A DNA stretch of 5,841 nucleotides from Pseudomonadota bacterium (GTDB lineage: Bacteria > Pseudomonadota > Alphaproteobacteria > Ferrovibrionales > Ferrovibrionaceae): contig JAJYTL010000218.1 of NCBI GenBank assembly GCA_021793055.1, positions 1-5,841 of the forward strand. The letters run 5' to 3'. The notes under the pieces were generated by a model, which was not told the origin of the DNA, did not search any database, and worked only from the letters and a program-made list of their open reading frames with translations. Of the stretch, positions 1 to 5,841 are shown piece after piece. Position 1 is the first letter of the stretch; every line of letters begins with the position of its first letter. A program made the translations under genes and the position numbers.

Positions 1-1316
1 GTGCTGATGTGATAGGTATTGACCCAGCATTTCGTGGCTCCGAAGAGATATATTGTAAGGAAGCTGTCCAGTTTCCTATCAACGATGCCTCTACTCTGAT
101 CTCAGCTCTGATCGGAGCAACCGAGACATTTGGCCTCTCCTTCACAAGTTCAATCATCCAAGAGCACCCGTTTAATTTTGCTCGCAGGGTTTCGACGATG
201 GATCATCTCTCGAAGGGGCGTATCGGTTGGAATATTGTAACTGGCGCCTCCATTAACGCCCACCAAAATTTCGGCTTTGCTCACCAGACTGGGCATGATG
301 AGCGGTATGCCTGGGCTGACGAATATATGGAGGTGCTCTATAAGCTTTGGGAGGGTTCTTGGGAAGAGGATGCATTTCTCCGCGATCGCGAGCGCGGTAT
401 ATTTAGCGATCATCGAAAGGTTCACCGCATCAATCATGAGAGCAAGAGATACAAAGTCCGCGGGCCCCACACGCCTTCGCCCTCGCCACAAAGAACACCG
501 ACACTGTTCCAGGCTGGCGCGTCTTCCGCGGGTAGGGCGTTTGCCGCTCGCCATGCGGAAGGGACGTTCATCGTCGCAGTAAATCCGCAGTCGGCGAAGA
601 AGCTAGTCAATGAAACAAACCAGCTTGTGGAAAAGTATGGACGCAAAAAAGGCGACCTGAAATATATTCAAGGGCTATCATTTGTCGCCGCAAGTACCGA
701 AGAAGAAGCCCAGAGGCTTGCGAGGGAATGGGACGAGTACAACAGTGTTGAGGGAGCAATGGCGCATATTAGTCGAGATATCAACATTGACCTAGGTAGC
801 CTTGATCCCAGTACGCCTGTCTCCTCGGTGAACATCGAGGGCCTGCGTGGTATTGTGACGCTTGTGGAAGATGCAATGCCGGGCAAGGTGATCACCATTG
901 GCGATGTCGGTCAAGTCTTTGCACGTAATACGCGGGTTATTGGGACTCCCGAATCCATTGCTGATACTCTCGAGATGTGGAGAGATGCCGGAATAGATGG
1001 TATAAACGTTGTATATCAGACGTCGCCTAGGAGCTTCGTTGACTTTATCGAGCACGTGATGCCGGTCCTGCGTAAGCGTGGTCTTGCTCGTCAGGCAGAG
1101 GTCAAGCCCGCTACATTGCGTGAGCGGATGTTTCCAGGACGTGGACCCAGGCTGAACGAACGACATCCAGCAGCTCAGTACCGGCCCGGCGGACCAAAAC
1201 ACCGCCCAGCACCTCTTGGCCACCCGACCGACCCCAAGACGCCGACTGCGGAGGTAATTTCGCAGACCAACGTGTCGTCTCGGAAATCGCGGGCCAGCCA
1301 GGGTCGCAAGACGTAG
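1..1316 (+). CDS. NtaA/SnaA/DszA-family flavin-dependent monooxygenase, 5' end outside window
   Basis: This is a cytoplasmic two-component monooxygenase of the luciferase-like (LLM) superfamily, which uses reduced FMN from a partner reductase and O2 to attack xenobiotic or sulfur/nitrogen compounds. The substrate cannot be read from sequence. Counting from the GTG at position 9, family signatures are STMDHLSKGRIGWNIVTG (62-79), HDERY (96-100), EYMEVLYKLWEGSW (105-118) and PSPQRTPTLFQAGAS (158-172). GTG 9 is not the real start: the frame is open to the left edge and the upstream codons read A-D, giving ADVIGIDPAFRGS, which matches the family's ADV(L)G segment. About 60 N-terminal residues are therefore missing. 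The family-like part ends at HPAAQYR (residue 392, base 1184). The remaining 43 residues are Pro/Arg/Ser-rich and unlike the body, suggesting read-through into foreign DNA, although some relatives do have natural tails. G+C is visibly lower than in the gfa-adhC block. No partner reductase is in the window. Family assignment is sure; the substrate is unknown. Confidence 0.9.
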   Translation, partial: ADVIGIDPAFRGSEEIYCKEAVQFPINDASTLISALIGATETFGLSFTSSIIQEHPFNFARRVSTMDHLSKGRIGWNIVTGASINAHQNFGFAHQTGHDERYAWADEYMEVLYKLWEGSWEEDAFLRDRERGIFSDHRKVHRINHESKRYKVRGPHTPSPSPQRTPTLFQAGASSAGRAFAARHAEGTFIVAVNPQSAKKLVNETNQLVEKYGRKKGDLKYIQGLSFVAASTEEEAQRLAREWDEYNSVEGAMAHISRDINIDLGSLDPSTPVSSVNIEGLRGIVTLVEDAMPGKVITIGDVGQVFARNTRVIGTPESIADTLEMWRDAGIDGINVVYQTSPRSFVDFIEHVMPVLRKRGLARQAEVKPATLRERMFPGRGPRLNERHPAAQYRPGGPKHRPAPLGHPTDPKTPTAEVISQTNVSSRKSRASQGRKT

Positions 1317-1400
1317 CCGAGACACTGGGTTGGACGGGCCCCCCCCGCATCGGATGTGCCAAGATAGGGCCTCGAAACAAACCCGGGTGAAGAGCGTCCC
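1185..1400. other. unassigned junction DNA between monooxygenase body and IS110-family remnant
   Basis: This stretch follows the last family-like codon of the monooxygenase and runs to the IS transposase start. The first 132 bases are translated as the odd C-terminal tail; the rest is non-coding and includes a run of eight C at 1339-1346 after GGG. It is more G+C-rich than the upstream gene. Part of it may be the left end of the IS110-family element, but I could not place an exact end or target site. In the other forward frames and on the minus strand I recognised no protein remnant. Confidence 0.4.
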
Positions 1401-2175
1401 ATGGCATACAAGCGCATTTCCATCGACACGTCCAAGCATGTGGTCACGATCCATGGTGTCGACGAGGCGGAACGTCCGGTGCTGCGGCGTGATCTTCGGC
1501 GGTCGCGGATGGAGGGGCTCTTTGCCAAGCTGGAGCCGACCGAAGTGGCGCTGGAAGCCTGTGCCGGCAGGCATCATTGGGGCCGGCAGCTTATTGCCAT
1601 GGGCCACCGGGTGAAGCTCATCCTACCGCAGTATGTGAAGCCCTTCGTCAAGCGCAGCAAGATTGATCGCAACGATGCCGAGGCGATCGGCGAAGCGGCG
1701 TCGCGGCCGAGCATGCCTACGGTGCCGGTGAAAAGCCTTGATGAACAGGCGGCGACGACGATCGTGGAGCATCGGGAACTACTGGGCGCGGGCAGAGGAC
1801 TGCGGCGATCCACGCGCTGCGCGGGCATTCGGCGGAATTCGACGTGATCGCCGCCAAGGGGCGGGCAAATGTCGAGGCGTTGCTTGCTGTCCCGGCAGAG
1901 GCGCCTGAGATCCCCGTAGCCGCGAAAGCGGCCTTCGCGGGAATGGGCGAACACATCGCCGATCTTGATGCGAGGCTCGCCGCAGTGGAGAGGCAACTCC
2001 TCGATCAGCGCAAGGATAATCCGGTCAGCTTGCGGCTCCCACAATTCCGGGGATCGGGCCGATCACCGCGATTAGCATGGCGCTGTCGGTAAACCCGGCG
2101 AACTTCGAGAGCGGACGTCACTTTGCTGAGTGGCTCGGCGTGACGCCGCGGGAGAATTCACCAATGTCGCGATGA
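1401..2175 (+). pseudogene. IS110-family (IS1111-like) transposase, frameshifted and 3'-truncated
   Basis: This is the remnant of a DEDD (RuvC-like) transposase. The first frame (from ATG 1401, weak GAAGAG Shine-Dalgarno at 1389-1394) shows the N-terminal domain: ISIDTSK with D9, VALEACAG with E52, and KIDRNDAEAI with D89 and D92, the four acidic residues of the family. HHWGRQL and HRVKLILPQYVKPFVK are typical of IS1111-like members. The frame shifts near 1779-1795: homology continues as QRTAAIHALRGHSAEFDVI in the frame two bases on, equivalent to loss of one base. It shifts again near 2034-2042, after which TIPGIGPITAISMALS and ANFESGRHFAEWLGVTPRENS belong to the C-terminal (Transposase_20) domain, ending at TGA 2173. 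Weak similarity (GRKSKGIPSRAG) may continue in a third shifted frame to about 2205. Roughly the last 80-100 residues, normally an arginine- and leucine-rich stretch, are missing. It is almost certainly inactive. Confidence 0.88.
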
Positions 2176-2205
2176 CAGGTCGCAAGTCGAAGGGAATACC
2201 GAGTC
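1401..2205 (+). mobile_element. fragment of an IS110-family (IS1111-like) insertion sequence
   Basis: The extent is set by transposase homology only; true ends are not visible. The left limit could lie further left, anywhere in 1185-1400, and the right limit is where recognisable transposase similarity fades. In the IS1111 subgroup the non-coding region that specifies the guide (bridge/seeker) RNA lies on the 3' side of the gene. That side is lost here, so the fragment should be unable to move by itself. This last point is family knowledge plus inference. Confidence 0.6.
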
Positions 2206-2289
2206 GGGCCGGCTTCTTCACCTCGCATCAGATACACGTGACCTACCAATACGTGAAGGTACGCGCGGTGGGCACCGTTCCCGCCGGCG

Positions 2290-2329
2290 TGCGAAATAAA
2301 TAACGAACGGGATAACTTTCGTTTTCGCA
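2290..2329. promoter_or_regulatory. nested inverted repeat upstream of gfa, candidate operator
   Basis: TGCGAAA at 2290-2296 is the perfect reverse complement of TTTCGCA at 2323-2329. Inside it, AACGAA at 2302-2307 is the reverse complement of TTCGTT at 2318-2323, with a 10-base centre. The block is A+T-rich compared with its surroundings and ends 29 bases before the gfa start, where a promoter or operator would sit. No convincing -35/-10 pair could be chosen. It could be a repressor or activator site for formaldehyde control, or an RNA hairpin in the leader. No regulator gene is present in the window. Confidence 0.35.
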
Positions 2330-2344
2330 ATTAAATCAACATGA

Positions 2345-2350
2345 AGGGAG
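2345..2350 (+). promoter_or_regulatory. Shine-Dalgarno of gfa
   Basis: AGGGAG lies 8 bases before ATG 2359, a near-ideal ribosome-binding site that fixes the gfa start. Confidence 0.75.
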
Positions 2351-2358
2351 TCTGAAAC

Positions 2359-2931
2359 ATGGCCATTTCACTTCATCCATCGATCTATAACGGCATCACG
2401 CCTGCATCGGCCAACTTTGCCGGCGGCACGCTGCGTTGCCACTGCCCGAACAACAAGGTGGTCGTGCGTGTCGACTCGCAGAGCGCGCACAACCATGCCT
2501 GCGGCTGTTCCAAGTGCTGGAAGCCGGGGGGGGCAAAATTCTCGGTCGTAGCGGTCGTGCCGCGTGACCACGTGCATGTCGTTGAGCATGGCGAGAAGCT
2601 GTATGTCGTCGACCCGAGCGCGGCGATCCAACGCCACGCTTGCCGCGAGTGCGGCGTGCACATGTTCGGCCGGATCGAGAACAAGGAGCATCCGTTCTAC
2701 GGGCTCGACTTCATCCACACCGAACTGTCCGACGATTTCGGCTGGTCGGCGCCGGAATTTGCCGCGTTCGTCTCCTCGCTCATCGAGCAGGGCACGCCGC
2801 CCGCCGAGATGGGCGCCATCCGCGGCCGGCTGAAAGAGCTCGGGCTTGAGCCGTATGATTGCCTTTCGCCGCCGCTGATGGACGCGATCGCGACTCATGT
2901 GGCCAAGGCAAGCGGCAAGCTCGCGGCCTGA
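2359..2931 (+). CDS. gfa: S-(hydroxymethyl)glutathione synthase (glutathione-dependent formaldehyde-activating enzyme)
   Basis: Gfa promotes condensation of formaldehyde with glutathione to S-(hydroxymethyl)glutathione in the cytoplasm, the first step of glutathione-dependent formaldehyde oxidation. The 190-aa protein is close to the ~194 aa of Paracoccus Gfa. All seven zinc-binding cysteines expected for the family are present: C27 and C29 (RCHC), C48, C50 and C53 (CGCSKCW), and C95 and C98 (CRECGVH). Other family blocks are AGGTLRCHC (21-29), HPFYGLDFIHTELSDDFGWS (111-130), APEFAAFVSSLIEQG (131-145) and LEPYDCLSPPLMDAIATH (163-180). A run of eight G (2526-2533) encodes Pro56-Gly57-Gly58; the Paracoccus protein, as I recall it, has KPEG where this one has KPGG. 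The gene lies 19 bases before adhC, its product's substrate-taking partner, and is probably cotranscribed with it. Reading frame and residues are intact, so it is likely functional. In some organisms Gfa activity has been questioned and a carrier role proposed. Confidence 0.97.
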   Translation: MAISLHPSIYNGITPASANFAGGTLRCHCPNNKVVVRVDSQSAHNHACGCSKCWKPGGAKFSVVAVVPRDHVHVVEHGEKLYVVDPSAAIQRHACRECGVHMFGRIENKEHPFYGLDFIHTELSDDFGWSAPEFAAFVSSLIEQGTPPAEMGAIRGRLKELGLEPYDCLSPPLMDAIATHVAKASGKLAA

Positions 2932-2935
2932 ATCT

Positions 2936-2943
2936 GGGAGGGG
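2936..2943 (+). promoter_or_regulatory. Shine-Dalgarno deciding the adhC start
   Basis: GGGAGGGG lies 7 bases before ATG 2951. It decides against the upstream in-frame ATG at 2897, which lies within gfa and would add 18 residues (MWPRQAASSR...) not seen in class III alcohol dehydrogenases. Confidence 0.8.
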
Positions 2944-2950
2944 ACTGACG

Positions 2951-4060
<1,110 letters not shown>

Positions 4061-4091
4061 ATGCGTACTCTGTCAAGCGGCGCGCAATTTT

Positions 4092-4112
4092 GGCTCTGAC
4101 TCAAATTTGATG
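4092..4112 (+). repeat. left terminal inverted repeat of the ISL3-family element
   Basis: It begins GGCTCTGAC and ends TTTGATG. It pairs with the reverse complement of 5732-5752, differing at repeat positions 10, 13 and 14 only. Confidence 0.85.
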
Positions 4113-4143
4113 CAGGCGGCGGGCGGCGAATCCGATTCTGCTC

Positions 4144-4167
4144 GTGTCGTTTCAAGGGAGACGACAC
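4144..4167 (+). promoter_or_regulatory. hairpin carrying the transposase Shine-Dalgarno in its loop
   Basis: GTGTCGT (4144-4150) and ACGACAC (4161-4167) form a perfect 7-bp stem with a 10-base loop, TTCAAGGGAG. The loop contains AAGGGAG, the only good Shine-Dalgarno for ATG 4169, and the 3' arm of the stem ends one base before that ATG. In mRNA this could limit ribosome access and keep transposase levels low. The pairing is seen directly; the effect is inference. Confidence 0.5.
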
Positions 4168-4168
4168 C

Positions 4169-5722
4169 ATGGGGAAAATATTTCGAGCATCGACATTGGT
4201 TCCACAGGGCTTCGCCGTTGAGGAGACGAGTTACGGGGGCTCTGACTTGGTGATCTCGGTTCGTCCAGTGGTCAAATTGGGCCGCTGCCCGGAGTGCGGA
4301 GCGGCATCAGGGCGTATCCATAGCCGGTATCGACGGAAACTGACCGATTTACCCGTGGCTGGGAGGCGCGTACAGCTGATTGCGCAGGTGCGACGGTTTC
4401 ATTGTGACGCGGTTCTCTGCCACCGTCGTATCTTCACGGAGCGCTTTGGCGATGACACGCTAGCGCCCTGGGCGCGGCGTACATCCCGGCTCGAGCACCT
4501 CGTTCATCATCTGGCGCTTGCTCTTGGAGGCAGACCCGGGGCGAGTTTCGCACGTCGGCTGATGCTTCCGGTAAGCAACGATACCTTGCTCCGCGTCGTG
4601 CGGAGGCGTGGAAATCCACGCATGATCCCGCCGACCGTGATTGGGATCGACGATTGGGCGTGGCGGCGCAATCAGCGCTATGGGACGATTATCTGCGACC
4701 TTGAACGGCGCAAGACTATCGCGTTATTGCCAGATCGCGAGCCAGCCACTGCGGAGGCCTGGCTTTCCGACCAGTCCCAGATCGAGATAGTGGCGCGCGA
4801 CCGTGGTGGCGGATATGCTCTGGCAGCAGCGAAGGCGTTGCCTCATGCCAAGCAGGTCGCAGACCGCTGGCACTTAATGGAAAATTCCAGCCACGCGTTT
4901 CTGGACGCGGTGAGGAAGTCGATGCGGAACATTCGAGCCGCCATCGGCGCCGCGACCATTGATCCGAAACTCCTCACCGCTGCCGAGCGCCTTCAATACG
5001 AGGGCTATCGGCGCCGGGAAGAGGCCAACGCCGTGATCCTACGGATGGCCCAGGAAGGGATGAGCATCAAGGAAATTGTGCGCCATACCGGCCACAGCCG
5101 TGGCCTTGTCCGCAGGGTGCTACGCGGCCAACGCTCCGACGTGTTCCGCACGCGAGAGAGTTCACTCGACGTCCATTTGCAGTGGCTCGACCAACAATGG
5201 GCAGCCGGTCACCGCAATGCCTCAGAGCTATGGCGCCGCCTCCGGAACCATGGTTTCCGCGGCTGTCTTCGGGTCGTCAGCGAGTGGGCGACGCGCCGGC
5301 GCCGAGCGGAGAAGGCCGATGGCGCGCTGACCCGCACTCCCTCGGCCCGCACCATCGCACGGCTTATGACCATTGGCCGCGATGCTCTTTCCAAGGCCGA
5401 AACCATAACCGTCGCCGCCATCGAGAACGGCGTGCCGCCGCTTGTCAATGCGCGCGAAATCATTGCGGCATTCCAGACTATGGTCCGGCAAAAATCTCTC
5501 GCCGACTTCGATCTCTGGCTGGAGCGCGCAAAATCGAGCTTGGTCGCATCGTTCGCCAACGGTGTCATCAAAGATCAAGCTGCCGTCAATGCCGCAATCA
5601 CAATGCCTTGGTCCAACGGTCAGACCGAAGGTCAGATTACCAAGCTCAAACTCGTGAAACGCCAGATGTATGGGCGCGGAAAACTTGATCTACTTCAGGC
5701 TCGCGTGATCGGCTTCGCTTGA
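4169..5722 (+). CDS. tnpA: ISL3-family transposase
   Basis: This DDE transposase acts on the ends of its own element. The 517-aa protein is longer than the ~400-430 aa of short ISL3 members and has a large insertion between the second and third catalytic residues, as some proteobacterial members do. The N-terminal zinc finger is C40-x2-C43 and C79-x4-C84. A DNA-binding region follows (CHRRIFTERF, 84-93). Catalytic residues are inferred as D161 (IGIDDWAWRR), D211 (VARDRGGGYA) and E488 in WSNGQTEGQITKLKLVKRQM. The insertion holds a helix-turn-helix-like segment, EGMSIKEIVRHTGHSRGLVR (296-315). The protein ends ARVIGFA, a usual family end, and its stop lies 9 bases before the right inverted repeat. 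The start is set by AAGGGAG 8 bases upstream. No frameshift or lost catalytic residue is seen, so it is probably active. With no terminator visible after adhC, read-through from the formaldehyde operon could reach it. Confidence 0.96.
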   Translation: MGKIFRASTLVPQGFAVEETSYGGSDLVISVRPVVKLGRCPECGAASGRIHSRYRRKLTDLPVAGRRVQLIAQVRRFHCDAVLCHRRIFTERFGDDTLAPWARRTSRLEHLVHHLALALGGRPGASFARRLMLPVSNDTLLRVVRRRGNPRMIPPTVIGIDDWAWRRNQRYGTIICDLERRKTIALLPDREPATAEAWLSDQSQIEIVARDRGGGYALAAAKALPHAKQVADRWHLMENSSHAFLDAVRKSMRNIRAAIGAATIDPKLLTAAERLQYEGYRRREEANAVILRMAQEGMSIKEIVRHTGHSRGLVRRVLRGQRSDVFRTRESSLDVHLQWLDQQWAAGHRNASELWRRLRNHGFRGCLRVVSEWATRRRRAEKADGALTRTPSARTIARLMTIGRDALSKAETITVAAIENGVPPLVNAREIIAAFQTMVRQKSLADFDLWLERAKSSLVASFANGVIKDQAAVNAAITMPWSNGQTEGQITKLKLVKRQMYGRGKLDLLQARVIGFA

Positions 5723-5731
5723 TGTCCACAT

Positions 5732-5752
5732 CATCAAAAGTGCGTCAGAGCC
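5732..5752 (-). repeat. right terminal inverted repeat of the ISL3-family element
   Basis: Read on the minus strand it starts GGCTCTGACGCAC and ends TTTGATG, matching the left repeat at 18 of 21 positions. It begins 9 bases after the transposase stop. Confidence 0.85.
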
Positions 5753-5769
5753 CCTTTTCGGCGCCGATC

Positions 5770-5785
5770 ACCCCGAAAACGGGGT
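5770..5785. repeat. small perfect hairpin right of the ISL3 element
   Basis: ACCCCG and CGGGGT form a 6-bp stem with an AAAA loop. No T-run follows, so it is a poor candidate for an intrinsic terminator. It lies in the 89 bases of non-coding DNA at the right edge of the window, where no gene or other site was recognised. Confidence 0.3.
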
Positions 5786-5841
5786 CCTTATTCCACGCCT
5801 AATCACACATGTGCACTTTCGCCCTGCGCATCCTTGGAAAA

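Larger units (their letters stand above)
4092..5752 (+). mobile_element. ISL3-family insertion sequence, complete by its ends
   Basis: The 1661-bp element is bounded by 21-bp terminal inverted repeats that agree at 18 positions and begin GGCTCTGAC, with one intact transposase gene between them. The size is typical of ISL3-family elements. ISL3 elements usually leave 8-bp target duplications, but the 8 bases outside the ends (GCAATTTT on the left, CCTTTTCG on the right) do not match. Either the flanks have rearranged or drifted since insertion, or the exact ends differ slightly from these. No passenger gene is present. Confidence 0.88.

Noticed and set aside
9..11. GTG as the start codon of the monooxygenase
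   Set aside because: The frame is open to the window edge and the codons before it (A-D) match the family; the protein lacks its usual N-terminal region from here.
1185..1400. Guide (bridge) RNA region for the IS110-family element
   Set aside because: The transposase looks IS1111-like, where that region is on the other side of the gene, and no convincing paired loops were found here.
792..1607. 271-codon open frame on the minus strand across the monooxygenase and IS start
   Set aside because: It spans two unrelated plus-strand coding regions and the junction, with no recognisable domain.
1779..2042. Programmed frameshifting in the IS110-family transposase
   Set aside because: Members of this family are normally one uninterrupted gene, there are two shifts, and the 3' end is lost; decay explains it better.
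2118..2330. 70-codon minus-strand frame upstream of gfa
   Set aside because: It has no ribosome-binding site or recognisable sequence and overlaps IS remnant and the gfa control region.
2897..2950. Upstream ATG as the start of adhC
   Set aside because: It lies within gfa, lacks a Shine-Dalgarno and adds residues foreign to the family; ATG 2951 has a strong site.
5770..5785. Intrinsic terminator after the ISL3 element
   Set aside because: The stem is short and no T-run follows it.

Overview
The window looks like an accessory, insertion-sequence-rich stretch from a proteobacterium, most likely an alphaproteobacterium. The reasons are the tandem gfa-adhC pair of glutathione-dependent formaldehyde genes, whose Gfa closely resembles the Paracoccus type as I remember it, the G+C-rich codon use of most genes, and the kinds of IS present. 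The genus cannot be fixed from sequence alone. Four blocks of different origin are joined head to tail, and all genes point to the + strand.

Layout. (1) 1-1316: the 3' part of a flavin-dependent monooxygenase gene of the NtaA/SnaA/DszA (luciferase-like) group, entering from the left edge and visibly less G+C-rich than the rest. Its last ~43 codons look like read-through into foreign DNA. (2) 1401 to about 2205: a decayed IS110-family (IS1111-like) transposase with at least two frameshifts and no normal 3' end. (3) 2359-4060: an intact two-gene formaldehyde detoxification unit, gfa (S-(hydroxymethyl)glutathione synthase) and adhC (S-(hydroxymethyl)glutathione dehydrogenase), each with a good ribosome-binding site. 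An inverted repeat lies just upstream and could be an operator. (4) 4092-5752: a complete ISL3-family insertion sequence with matching 21-bp terminal inverted repeats and an apparently intact 517-aa transposase, starting only 31 bp after adhC. The last 89 bp are non-coding and unidentified.

How the parts fit. Gfa joins formaldehyde to glutathione and AdhC oxidises the adduct to S-formylglutathione. The third enzyme (S-formylglutathione hydrolase) is not in the window. Some monooxygenases of the same family as the left-hand gene release formaldehyde from methylated substrates, so a functional link between the catabolic gene and the detoxification pair is possible, but it is inference. I found no CRISPR array, tRNA, rRNA or clearly new system. 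The most interesting items are the monooxygenase/IS junction, the candidate gfa operator, the hairpin that places the ISL3 transposase Shine-Dalgarno in its loop, and the IS bracketing of the formaldehyde genes.
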